Of a stretch of 64,000 nt of DNA, positions 1 to 7,247 are shown one piece after another. Location: contig NZ_LZJF01000060.1 in the NCBI RefSeq assembly GCF_001666835.1, forward strand, positions 20,607 to 84,606. Direction: 5' to 3'. Position 1 is the stretch's first letter. Each line of letters starts with the position of its first letter. Both the position numbers and the translations under genes were made by a program. This DNA comes from Mycobacterium sp. E3251. GTDB lineage: Bacteria; Actinomycetota; Actinomycetes; Mycobacteriales; Mycobacteriaceae. Below the pieces are notes generated by a model. The model did not search any database. It was given only the letters and a program-made list of their open reading frames with translations, and had not been told where the DNA came from.

Positions 1-223
1 GACGCTGGCCCACCAGTTCGAGCGGATCGTCGAGGGCGGCGCCGTGACCGACCGCATCGACATGGGTGAGCGCGTCGCCATCGCCTGCGCGCTCGGCGGC
101 CCCGAACGCCGCACGCTGTTCTTGTTGTCCAGCACCGACGCGTTTCCCCGGCGCCTGGTCGGCACCCGGCTGTCCCGGCTGGATGCCGTCACGGTGACCA
201 CGCCCGGCGCCGGGCTCCCCTGA
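1..223 (+). CDS. SMP-30/gluconolactonase-like protein, C-terminal part (5' end outside window)
   Basis: The open frame runs in from the left edge (codons start at base 2) and stops at TGA 221-223, giving 73 residues. The run CALGGPERRTLFLLSS resembles the last beta-propeller blade of SMP-30/gluconolactonase/LRE proteins, which have a conserved GGP-R-TL element near the C-terminus. Family members hydrolyse lactones or related esters in a calcium-dependent way; the substrate cannot be read here because the metal-binding N-terminal blades lie outside the window. The next gene on the same strand starts 13 bases downstream, so the two are probably cotranscribed. The assignment rests on one motif and the stop position. 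Confidence 0.6.
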   Translation, partial: TLAHQFERIVEGGAVTDRIDMGERVAIACALGGPERRTLFLLSSTDAFPRRLVGTRLSRLDAVTVTTPGAGLP

Positions 224-236
224 CGAGAGGTTGACG

Positions 237-1073
237 ATGACGGACTCCTACTACGAGCTCATCGACGGCACCGACCCGTTAGGCGAGAAGTTCCGGGCCA
301 CCGACCTGGCGCGCGGCACCTGGTCGGCGGCGATCCAGCATGGCGGGCCGGTGTCGGCGCTGCTGGTGCGGGCGCTGGAGCGATGCGAACAGCGCGACGA
401 CACCCGCCTGTCCCGCGTCGTCATCGACCTGCTGGGCGGGGTGCCCGCCGAGGGCGACCTGTGGGTCAGCTCGCAGGTGCAGCGGGGCGGCAAACAGATC
501 GAACTGGTCAGTGCCGAGATGCTGGCACCGGGCCCCGATGGTGAGCCCCGGCCGGTGGCCCGGGCCAGCGGATGGCGGTTGCAGACGCTGGACACGCGAG
601 CGGTGGCTCACGCCGCGCCTGAAATGCCCGGGCCGCGCAGCCAGGCGCGCAACCGCAACCTCAAGGCACGGGACTGGGACCGCAACTACGTGCACAGCCT
701 GGACTGGCTGTGGCTGACCGAGCCGCTGAGCGAGGGCCCGGGCGAATCGTGGATCCACCCGAACGCGGACCTGGTCACCGGCGAGAGCATGACACCGCTG
801 GAGCGCCTCTTCGCGGTGGCGGACTGCGCCAACGGCATCGGCAGCAAGCTGGACATCAGCCGGTGGACGTTCCTCAACACCGACCTGGCCGTGCACGTGT
901 TCCGGGTTCCCGACGGTGATTGGATCGGCATTCGCGCCGAGACCAGCTACGGCCCCGACGGCATCGGGACCACGATCGGCACACTGTTCGACGAGCAGGG
1001 CGCGGTCGGTGCCATCCAGCAGTCGGTGCTGGTGCGCCCGCGCCCGGGCAAGTCTGGCCGGGAAGCGAAATGA
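237..1073 (+). CDS. Acyl-CoA thioesterase family protein (hotdog fold)
   Basis: A protein of 278 residues that looks like the double-hotdog thioesterase-like superfamily (4HBT_3/TesB-related), which hydrolyses acyl-CoA thioesters. Typical features are the N-terminal HGGP at residues 35-38, where the active-site loop meets the hotdog helix, the strand LSRVVIDLLGGVP, and the second-half strand ending in IGTTIGTLFDEQGAVG. I chose ATG 237 because AGAGG at 226-230 gives 6-nt spacing; TTG 231 would sit directly on the ribosome binding site. It follows the SMP-30-like gene closely and precedes a TetR gene by 28 bases. Together these suggest a small lipid- or lactone-processing operon. The substrate is unknown. 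Confidence 0.75.
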   Translation: MTDSYYELIDGTDPLGEKFRATDLARGTWSAAIQHGGPVSALLVRALERCEQRDDTRLSRVVIDLLGGVPAEGDLWVSSQVQRGGKQIELVSAEMLAPGPDGEPRPVARASGWRLQTLDTRAVAHAAPEMPGPRSQARNRNLKARDWDRNYVHSLDWLWLTEPLSEGPGESWIHPNADLVTGESMTPLERLFAVADCANGIGSKLDISRWTFLNTDLAVHVFRVPDGDWIGIRAETSYGPDGIGTTIGTLFDEQGAVGAIQQSVLVRPRPGKSGREAK

Positions 1074-1101
1074 CGTTGAAGCACTTCGTAGAGTTGCAGA
1101 T

Positions 1102-1644
1102 ATGAGCCGTCCGGCCCAGACCGCAGAGCCTGACACCTCGACGCGTCAGCGCATCCTCGACGCCACCGCAGAGGTCCTCGGCCGCAACGGCAAAACCAAG
1201 CTCAGCCTGTCCGACGTCGCCGCCCAGGCCGGCGTTTCGCGGCCGACGCTTTACCGCTGGTTCGCGTCCAAAGAGGAGTTGTTGTCGGCCTTTTCGAGCT
1301 ACGAGCGGCAGATCTTCGAGAGCGGCCTGGTCCGCGCGACCGCCGGTCTGAAGGGGGTCGACAAGCTCGACGCCGTGCTGCGGTTCATCGTCGAGTACCA
1401 GCACTCGTACTCCGGCGTGCGCATGGTCGATGTCGAGCCCGAGCACACCATCGCCCAGTTCTCCTGGGTCATCCCGCAGATGCGCGAGGGCCTGCAGCGG
1501 CACCTGCCGGGCCCCAACGCGGCGGTGAAGGCGGCGACCGTGATCCGGATCGCGATATCGCACTACATCGTCCGCAGCGACGACGCCGACCAGTTCCTGG
1601 CCCAGCTGCGCCACGCCGTCGGGATCAAGGCGCCTTCGGATTAG
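1102..1644 (+). CDS. TetR/AcrR-family transcriptional regulator
   Basis: A 180-residue TetR-type repressor. After a short tail, residues 13-60 form the helix-turn-helix domain (TRQRILDATAEVL, then SLSDVAAQAGVSRPTLYRWF with recognition helix RPTLYRWFASKEELL). The remainder is a variable helical ligand domain. ATG 1102 places the HTH at the usual distance from the N-terminus; no clear ribosome binding site precedes it, and it lies 28 bases after the thioesterase stop. It probably regulates the upstream thioesterase group. Its TAG stop at 1642-1644 interleaves with the TAA of the convergent gene in a 4-nt TTAG overlap. The ligand is unknown. Confidence 0.85.
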   Translation: MSRPAQTAEPDTSTRQRILDATAEVLGRNGKTKLSLSDVAAQAGVSRPTLYRWFASKEELLSAFSSYERQIFESGLVRATAGLKGVDKLDAVLRFIVEYQHSYSGVRMVDVEPEHTIAQFSWVIPQMREGLQRHLPGPNAAVKAATVIRIAISHYIVRSDDADQFLAQLRHAVGIKAPSD

Positions 1645-1991
1645 TCGAGCCGCACCTCGACCTTGACGCGGCCCTTCTCATCGCGGCCGGCGATCGCGTG
1701 GCCGGTGCGGTCGGCGCCGTCGAAGTTGAGCAGCGTGATCGGACCGCCCTCGCCGAGGAAGTTTCGCCACCATGTCTTGCTATCGGGCGACATGACGTTG
1801 ATGACGATGCCGTCGCCCGAGCGGCGGTACCCGACCGGGGTCTGGATCGTCTTACCCGAATGCCTGCCGACGTAGCGAATCTTGATCAGCCCGCGTCGTA
1901 CCAGTGGCCCGACGACGGGAGCGTCGATCATGCCATTGAACAATTTGTTGACGATTCCGACGATGGGCGTGCTGAAGATCCCGGATGCCAT
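1641..1991 (-). CDS. Ddn-like nitroreductase/deazaflavin (F420)-binding family protein (DUF385)
   Basis: A 116-residue protein resembling the split-barrel Ddn/DUF385 group, which is expanded in mycobacteria and uses F420H2 to reduce quinones or nitro compounds. The core pattern is present: a short hydrophobic N-terminal helix (IVGIVNKLFNGMI), then the strand YVGRHSGKTIQTPVGYRRSGDGIVI, where GR-SGK and TPVGY match the F420 phosphate-binding strand region, and later WWRNF. In related proteins the tryptophan/aromatic segment packs against the cofactor. The ATG at 1991 is the only sensible start. The gene stands alone on the minus strand between the TetR gene and the FAD oxidase gene. Physiological substrate unknown. 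Confidence 0.65.
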   Translation of the reverse strand: MASGIFSTPIVGIVNKLFNGMIDAPVVGPLVRRGLIKIRYVGRHSGKTIQTPVGYRRSGDGIVINVMSPDSKTWWRNFLGEGGPITLLNFDGADRTGHAIAGRDEKGRVKVEVRLD

Positions 1992-2025
1992 GGAGCCCAG
2001 CGTATGTCAGACGGCGCAAGAACGA

Positions 2026-3366
2026 TTAGTCGAACAGCACCGCCGCATTCAGGTAGCCGGTCGGGTCCAGCGCGGCCTTGATCGTCCGCATCGCCGCGAC
2101 GTCCGCCGGTTCGCGTGACATGCCCAGGTAGTGCCGCTTACGGGTGCCGACGCCGTGTTCGGAGCTGACGTTGCCGCCGGATCGCGCGATCAGTTCCATC
2201 ATCGGTTGGTACAGCGCCTTCTCCCGCTCGACCGGGCAGCGCAACACGTTGAGATGCAGGTTGCCCTCGCCGATATGGCCGAACAGCACGGGCAGCGCCC
2301 CCGGCGCGTGGGCCCCGACCAAATCGACTGCCGCCTTGGCGAATTCGTCGATCGACGACAGCGGCAGGGAGATGTCGAACTTCAGCGGCGGCCCGTACAC
2401 ACCCAGTACCTCGGCGAGTGATTCGCGCACCTGCCACAACCGCTGCTGCGCGCCGACATCCACCCCGACCGCGGGTTCGGAGGACACCCGCACGCCGTCG
2501 AGCAGTTCGGCGAGCCGGTCAGTCTGGTCGTGGTCAGCGGCGAGCTCCACCAGCAGCAGCCAGTCGCCCTCGACCGGTGCGCCGAACCCGAGGTGCTCGC
2601 CGGTCAGCGCGGCGGCCCGGCCGTCGATCAGTTCCAGCGCCGCGATGCCGTCCACGTCCCGAAACGCCCGGCCGGCATCCACGAGAGCATCCAGCTCGGC
2701 GAATCCGCAGATCGCCGTCACCCGCCGCGCCGGGGTGGGGTGCAGGCGCAGGTCCAGCGCGGTGATGACGCCCAGGGTGCCCTCGGCGCCCACGAACAGC
2801 GACGACAGGTCGTAGCCGGTGTTGTCCCGGCGCACCCGGCTGTGCCGGTGCAGCAGCGACCCGTCGGGGAGCGCCACCTGCAGGCCGAGCACCTGCTCGC
2901 CCATGTTGCCGTAGCGGACCGTGCGCAGGCCGCCGGCGTTCGTCGAGGCCATCCCCCCGACGGTCGCGGTGTCCCGGGCAGCCAGGTCCACGCCGAAGAG
3001 CAGGCCCGCGGCGCCCGCGGCCCGTTGCACCGCCGCCAGCGTCGCCCCGGCGCCGACCTGGACGCGTCGCTCGACGGTGTCGACGTCATCGAGGGCGTGC
3101 AGCCGCTCGGTGGACAGCAGCACGTCGTCGTGCTCGGGAACGGTGCCGGCCACCAGCGAGGTGCGGCCGCCCTGCACCGTCACGTGCGCCCCGGCGTCCC
3201 GGCACAGCCGCAGCACCTCGGCGACCTGCTCGGGTGATCCCGGGCGCACCAACGCGCTGGCCCGCCCCCGGTACCGACCCGTGTGGTCGACGCTGCGCCC
3301 CGCGAGCACGTCGGGATCGGTGACGACGTGGTTCGATCCGACTACGTCGGCCAGGCTGCGCAGCAT
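2026..3366 (-). CDS. FAD-binding oxidase, GlcD/D-lactate dehydrogenase type (Rv0161-like)
   Basis: An FAD-linked oxidoreductase of about 446 residues. The N-terminal half is a PCMH/BBE-type FAD-binding domain: LVRPGSPEQVAEVLRLC, then TVQGGRTSLVAGTVP, and the pyrophosphate loop TVGGMASTNAGGLRTVRYGN. The C-terminal half is the FAD-oxidase C domain with the metal-binding FGHIGEGNLH motif and the closing SSEHGVGTRKRHYL. Together these define the glycolate/D-lactate/2-hydroxyglutarate dehydrogenase group, which oxidises 2-hydroxy acids. Three in-frame starts lie close together (ATG 3375, GTG 3372, ATG 3366). The AGGGG just upstream fits ATG 3366 best. Position next to Rv0158-like and pnt genes matches Rv0161. 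The exact 2-hydroxy acid is not readable. Confidence 0.85.
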   Translation of the reverse strand: MLRSLADVVGSNHVVTDPDVLAGRSVDHTGRYRGRASALVRPGSPEQVAEVLRLCRDAGAHVTVQGGRTSLVAGTVPEHDDVLLSTERLHALDDVDTVERRVQVGAGATLAAVQRAAGAAGLLFGVDLAARDTATVGGMASTNAGGLRTVRYGNMGEQVLGLQVALPDGSLLHRHSRVRRDNTGYDLSSLFVGAEGTLGVITALDLRLHPTPARRVTAICGFAELDALVDAGRAFRDVDGIAALELIDGRAAALTGEHLGFGAPVEGDWLLLVELAADHDQTDRLAELLDGVRVSSEPAVGVDVGAQQRLWQVRESLAEVLGVYGPPLKFDISLPLSSIDEFAKAAVDLVGAHAPGALPVLFGHIGEGNLHLNVLRCPVEREKALYQPMMELIARSGGNVSSEHGVGTRKRHYLGMSREPADVAAMRTIKAALDPTGYLNAAVLFD

Positions 3367-3454
3367 CGACACCATCCCCTACGCCGAACGTGCACTGACG
3401 GCGAAAAATAAGCCCAATTCTCGCCGTGAGTGCACGCTCGGCGACGAACCGCCG

Positions 3455-4195
3455 CTAGAACTCCTTGTGATTCACGTCGGTGATCAGGCCACCGTCCATT
3501 ATGAATTCGCTGCCGGTGGAGTAGGACGACTCGTCGCTGGCCAGGAAAAGGATGAACGTCGCGACTTCCCGAACCTCGCCCGGACGCCCCAGCGGGATCG
3601 TCACCATGTCCTCGGGCAGGTGGGCGGTCATCGGGGTGCGGATGAACCCCGGGTGCACGGAGTTCACCCGAATGTTGTGCGGCGCCAGCTCCAATGCCGC
3701 CGACTTCGCCAGTCCGCGCACCCCCCACTTGGAGGCGACGTAGGGGTGCACCATGGGCGCGCCGCGCAGGCCCTCGATGGAGGACACGTTGATGATCGAG
3801 CCGCCGCCGGCCGTGATCATCGGCTCGACCGCAGCCCGCATGCCCAGGAAGGTCCCGGTCAGGTTGACGTCAATCACCTTCTGCCACTTGGCCAGATCGA
3901 AGCTTTTCAACGGGCCGAGCGCGACGGTGCCGGCGTTGTTGACCAGCACGTTGAGCTTGCCGAATTCGCCGACCGCGGTGGCGACGGCGGCGTCCCACTG
4001 GTCGGGCTGGGTGACGTCGAGATGCACATAGCGCGCGGAGTCGCCGATCTCGTCGGCCAGCGCCTTGCCCTGGTCGTCGAGAATGTCGCCGATGACGACC
4101 TTGGCGCCTTCCTCGACGAGCAGGCGCGCGTCTTCGGCTCCCATACCGCCAGCGCCGCCACTGATCAGCGCTACCTTGCCGTCTACCCGACCCAC
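3455..4195 (-). CDS. Short-chain dehydrogenase, hydroxysteroid dehydrogenase type (FabG3-like)
   Basis: A classical 246-residue SDR. The NAD-binding turn GGAGGMG lies near residues 13-19, followed by the acidic residue in IGDILD that favours NAD(H), then NNAGT, the catalytic Ser in NVSSIEG and YVASK as the Tyr-x-x-x-Lys pair. The sequence closely follows mycobacterial 20-beta-hydroxysteroid dehydrogenase FabG3 (shared GDILDD-GKA, YVHLDVTQP-QW, SSIEGL, ASDESSYSTG). A steroid- or sterol-like alcohol is therefore a fair guess, not proven. The start is GTG 4195, set by AGGAGA at 4201-4206. It lies 16 bases downstream of the DapB-fold gene and is probably cotranscribed with it. Confidence 0.88.
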   Translation of the reverse strand: MGRVDGKVALISGGAGGMGAEDARLLVEEGAKVVIGDILDDQGKALADEIGDSARYVHLDVTQPDQWDAAVATAVGEFGKLNVLVNNAGTVALGPLKSFDLAKWQKVIDVNLTGTFLGMRAAVEPMITAGGGSIINVSSIEGLRGAPMVHPYVASKWGVRGLAKSAALELAPHNIRVNSVHPGFIRTPMTAHLPEDMVTIPLGRPGEVREVATFILFLASDESSYSTGSEFIMDGGLITDVNHKEF

Positions 4196-4211
4196 GCGGG
4201 TCTCCTTTCGT

Positions 4212-5312
4212 TTAGGTGGTCACCAAAGTGCTTGGTGCGTAAAGGCCTTTGCCGGTTATCAGCGGCAGGTCGAGGGTGCTCCGGATGCCCGGCGGTGCCG
4301 CGATCACCGCCGGAATGGCGTTGACGATGCGGCCCGCGGCGCCGGCGATCGCGGCGTGGTTGTGGTCGCCCTTGCGACTGCTCGGGACGATGTCGACGGC
4401 GCACGACGGCTCCCCGGTGATCTCGACGCGGTAGGAGCCGTCGCCCGCGGCGGGCTGGGGTAGGTCGGGGCGCAGGTCCGGCCGCAACCGGGTGACGTGT
4501 TCGATGACGATGGCGGGGTGGCCCTTGACCATGCCGCGAATCTCGAACTGCAGTACGGCCACCGTGCCCTTGGCCACGTGGCCGACCGCGATGTCGAAAT
4601 CCTCGGGCGCGGGCTCGCGCTGGTAGGACTCGGTGATCTCGTCGACCTCGATGCCGAGACCGGCCGCCAGCTGACGGATCGCGGTTCCCCAGGCGATGCT
4701 GAGGATGCCCGGCTGCAGCAGCATGGGGATCTCGTCCATGGGCTTGGCGAATCCCATGTAGTCCATGACCTCGGTACCGTTGTACGACGCGTAGTCGTGA
4801 ATCTCCATGCAGCGCACCTGATCGATGCGCTGGCAGGTCCCGGCCAGCACGAACGGAATCAGGTCGTTGGCGAATCCCGGGTCCACACCACTGATGAAGA
4901 TGCTCGAATTGCCTTGCTTGGCAGCGTCTTCCACGCGAGCGATGTACTTGTCGGGCATCACGCCCCACGGGTATTGCAGGAGCCCCGGCGAGGAGCCGAC
5001 GACGTTGATGCCGGCGGCCAGGATGCGCATCACGTCGGCCATCGCGTCGGGCAGCCGGGTGTCGCCCATGGCGCAGTAAACGACGCACTCGGGCTTCGCG
5101 GCGATGATGGCATCCAGATCCGCGACGGCCTTGACGCCGGTCACGGCGCCCGCATCCAAGCCGACACCGCACAGCTCGCCGGCGTCCCTGCCGACCTTCT
5201 CCGGGGTGGACACGCAGACGCCCGTCAGCTCGAATTGCGGGTTGGTGATCAGTTCGGCCAGGGCTAACCCTCCGACGTTTCCGGTACCGACGTGCGCGAC
5301 GCGGATCGCCAT
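4212..5312 (-). CDS. NAD(P)-dependent dehydrogenase with dihydrodipicolinate reductase fold
   Basis: A 366-residue protein with an N-terminal Rossmann domain of DapB type: IRVAHVGTGNVGGLALAEL at residues 3-21 gives the GxGxxG turn, and LTGVCVSTPEKVG forms the next strand. It belongs to the group found beside steroid or amine catabolic genes in actinobacteria (2,4-diaminopentanoate dehydrogenase-like), not lysine synthesis. The longer open frame begins at 5378, but ATG 5312 starts right at the Rossmann strand and has GGAGA at 5318-5322. The FabG3-like SDR follows 16 bases downstream, suggesting a two-gene oxidoreductase operon. An exact palindrome lies 46 bases upstream of the start. Substrate unknown. 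Confidence 0.8.
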   Translation of the reverse strand: MAIRVAHVGTGNVGGLALAELITNPQFELTGVCVSTPEKVGRDAGELCGVGLDAGAVTGVKAVADLDAIIAAKPECVVYCAMGDTRLPDAMADVMRILAAGINVVGSSPGLLQYPWGVMPDKYIARVEDAAKQGNSSIFISGVDPGFANDLIPFVLAGTCQRIDQVRCMEIHDYASYNGTEVMDYMGFAKPMDEIPMLLQPGILSIAWGTAIRQLAAGLGIEVDEITESYQREPAPEDFDIAVGHVAKGTVAVLQFEIRGMVKGHPAIVIEHVTRLRPDLRPDLPQPAAGDGSYRVEITGEPSCAVDIVPSSRKGDHNHAAIAGAAGRIVNAIPAVIAAPPGIRSTLDLPLITGKGLYAPSTLVTT

Positions 5313-5358
5313 GAGAGTCTCCGTCCTCTGAGCGCTCAAAACTTTTCTAGACACTAGT

Positions 5359-5373
5359 CCACAAAATTTGTGG
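5359..5373. promoter_or_regulatory. Palindrome in divergent promoter region (candidate operator)
   Basis: CCACAAAATTTGTGG is a perfect 7-bp inverted repeat around one central base. It lies in the 110-bp region between the divergently transcribed DapB-fold dehydrogenase (start 5312) and the alpha/beta hydrolase (start 5423). This AT-rich symmetric site is unusual in such GC-rich DNA. It is plausible as an operator for a nearby TetR protein, for example the one at 6325-6948. Binding is inferred only from symmetry and position. Confidence 0.45.
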
Positions 5374-5422
5374 CGCATACCGGCGGACCGACCCTGGACT
5401 CCTCGGGCAGAATGACTCGCCG

Positions 5423-6328
5423 ATGACAGAACGCGAAGACGTCCAATTCCCCTCCGGTGGCGATCTGATCAGCGCCTGGCTCTACCGGCCCGCTGGCGAA
5501 GGCCCCACCCCGCTTCTGGTGATGGCGCACGGCCTGGGCGGGGTGCGCACGATGCGGCTCGACGCCTACGCCGAGCGATTCAGCGCGGCAGGTTACGCCT
5601 GCCTCGTGTTCGACTATCGCAATTTCGGCGACAGCGAGGGCCGGCCGCGCCAGGTGCTCGATATCGGGCTGCAGCTGGCCGACTGGGCCGCGGCGGTCGC
5701 CTACGCCCGCACCCTCACCGGAATCGATCCCAAACGAATCGCGTTGTGGGGCACTTCTTTTGCCGGCGGGCATGTGATCGCCACGGCGGCCCGGCTGCCG
5801 GGTATCGCCGCGGCGGTCGTCCAATGCCCCTTCACCGACGGTCTCGCGTCCGCGCGCACCATCAGCAACCCGTTGATCACGGCACGCATCACCGCGCGGG
5901 CGGTGCGCGACGCCGTCGGGGCCCGGTTGGGCCGCGCCCCGGTTATGGTCGCGACCGCGGGCCGGCCCGATGAGGTCGCGTTGTTGAACGCTCCCGACGC
6001 GTATGCCGGCTATCTGCGCCTGGTTCCCCACGGGGTGGAGCTACGCAACGAAGTCGCCGCCCGCATCGCGTTGCAGGTCTTCACCTATCGTCCGGGACGT
6101 CTCACGCCCAAGATCACCTGCCCGATCCTGTTCTGCGTGTGCGAAGCCGACTCGGTGGCTCCGGCGGCGGCGACGCTGCGCCATGCGGCCAAGGCCCCGC
6201 GCGGTGAGGTCAAGCTTTATCCCGAGGGCCATTTCGCGATCTACGTCGACGAGGCGTTCGAGCGTGTCGTGGCCGACCAGCTCGCCTTCCTCGACAAGCA
6301 CCTGAAGGGCGCGGCGTCGCCGGGCTAG
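5423..6328 (+). CDS. Alpha/beta hydrolase (DLH/X-Pro peptidase-like)
   Basis: A 301-residue single-domain hydrolase. The oxyanion strand LLVMAHGLGGVRTM is followed by FDYRNFGDSEG, the nucleophile elbow WGTSFAGG (Ser in GxSxGG, about residue 113), the acid strand FCVCEADSVAP, and the terminal PEGHFAIY histidine. The catalytic triad is therefore complete. There is no signal peptide, so it is cytoplasmic. Related proteins hydrolyse esters or dienelactones; the substrate is not known. The start is ATG 5423 with a weak ribosome binding site. Its TAG (6326-6328) interleaves with the TAG of the convergent TetR gene in a 4-nt CTAG. Confidence 0.85.
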   Translation: MTEREDVQFPSGGDLISAWLYRPAGEGPTPLLVMAHGLGGVRTMRLDAYAERFSAAGYACLVFDYRNFGDSEGRPRQVLDIGLQLADWAAAVAYARTLTGIDPKRIALWGTSFAGGHVIATAARLPGIAAAVVQCPFTDGLASARTISNPLITARITARAVRDAVGARLGRAPVMVATAGRPDEVALLNAPDAYAGYLRLVPHGVELRNEVAARIALQVFTYRPGRLTPKITCPILFCVCEADSVAPAAATLRHAAKAPRGEVKLYPEGHFAIYVDEAFERVVADQLAFLDKHLKGAASPG

Positions 6329-6948
6329 GGGCCGAGCGGAGAACTCGTGCGGATCGCTTCGTCGCGGATCAGGCCGCGCAGTAGTGCGGTGCTGAACTCG
6401 GCCGCGATCTCCTTGGCGCTGCGCCGACCGCTCGGCCGCAGCCACCGGTAGGCGCCGAGCGTCATGCCGATGTATCCGAGCGCCAGGACGTGGGAGTCGC
6501 ACGGGTAGAACTCGCCGCTGGCGATCCCGCGGTCGATGAGGCCGTGCACGTGCTGGTAGACCTGGGCTTCCTTCTCGCGGACCTCGGCCACCTGTTCGCT
6601 GGTGAACCATTCGGTGATGTACGGCTGTTCTTGGAAGTACACGGCGGCGCGCTCGGGATCGCTTGCGATGCCGGTGAGCAGGCGGACGGTGTACTGGTAG
6701 AGCGCCTCGCGGGCCGTCCAGGACGGGTCGTCGTGGACGGCGGCCAGCGTGCCCTCGGCGGCCTGCCGGTAGATGTCGAACAAGATCAGGGATTTGCTGG
6801 CGTAGTAGTGGTAGACCGTCGCCTTGTTCAACCCGATCACGTCGGCGACGTCGTCCATCCGGGTCCCGTGGTAGCCACGGGCGGCGAACAGCTTGGTCGC
6901 AACAGCCAGCAACTCCTCGCGCCGCGTAAGTCCGCTCTCGGATGGCAT
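6325..6948 (-). CDS. TetR-family regulator (Rv0158-like)
   Basis: A 207-residue TetR regulator. The DNA-binding domain covers about residues 8-55 (RREELLAVATKLFAARGY, DDVADVIGLNKATVYHYYASKSLILF), with a C-terminal helical domain related to KstR2-type regulators of acyl-CoA or sterol metabolism. It lies between the alpha/beta hydrolase and a short protein upstream of pntB, the position of Rv0158 in M. tuberculosis. Upstream, an interrupted CAAC/GTTG repeat and an AT-rich box may form its autoregulatory site. Ligand and regulon unknown. Confidence 0.87.
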   Translation of the reverse strand: MPSESGLTRREELLAVATKLFAARGYHGTRMDDVADVIGLNKATVYHYYASKSLILFDIYRQAAEGTLAAVHDDPSWTAREALYQYTVRLLTGIASDPERAAVYFQEQPYITEWFTSEQVAEVREKEAQVYQHVHGLIDRGIASGEFYPCDSHVLALGYIGMTLGAYRWLRPSGRRSAKEIAAEFSTALLRGLIRDEAIRTSSPLGP

Positions 6949-7000
6949 CTGTTCTCGCTATCTTCAATGCCGGGCCGGATGTCGGGTGCCAGGCAAGGCC

Positions 7001-7020
7001 CATTATCAATCAACTGGTTG
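7001..7020. promoter_or_regulatory. Candidate promoter/operator upstream of the Rv0158-like TetR gene
   Basis: At 7011-7020, CAACTGGTTG has complementary CAAC/GTTG arms. Immediately beside it, the minus strand of 7001-7010 reads ATTGATAATG, containing a GATAAT box like a -10 element for the TetR gene starting at 6948. An inverted repeat touching a -10 box upstream of a TetR gene suggests autoregulation. The arms are short, so confidence is low. Confidence 0.35.
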
Positions 7021-7112
7021 GACAGTCTAGGCAAACGCCAGGTGTCGTCCCGACGAGGATGGGACTAGACTCGCTTCACGAAAGCTCAAGTCGCGACTGG
7101 AGGGGTGGCCTC

Positions 7113-7238
7113 ATGGATCCGAACCCGGACTACGACGCTAGCGACGAAATCGAGTTCTTCTTCCGCTACGTGCCGTGGGGTCTGCGCGGCGTCGTCGACG
7201 GCAACGGCTACCCGCCGCCCGCCTACCCGCCGGTCTAG
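7113..7238 (+). CDS. Conserved small protein (41 residues), upstream of pntB end
   Basis: A short open frame starting at ATG 7113 with GGAGG at 7099-7103 (9-nt spacing) and ending at TAG 7236-7238. The protein is acidic at the N-terminus (MDPNPDYDASDEIEFFFRYV) and ends in a proline/tyrosine-rich tail (YPPPAYPPV). A small protein of similar size is annotated in M. tuberculosis at the same place (Rv0157A, between Rv0157 and Rv0158), which supports a real gene; that comparison is from memory. No function is known. It is convergent with pntB, with 9 bases between the stops. Confidence 0.65.
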   Translation: MDPNPDYDASDEIEFFFRYVPWGLRGVVDGNGYPPPAYPPV

Positions 7239-7247
7239 CCGGCGCCG

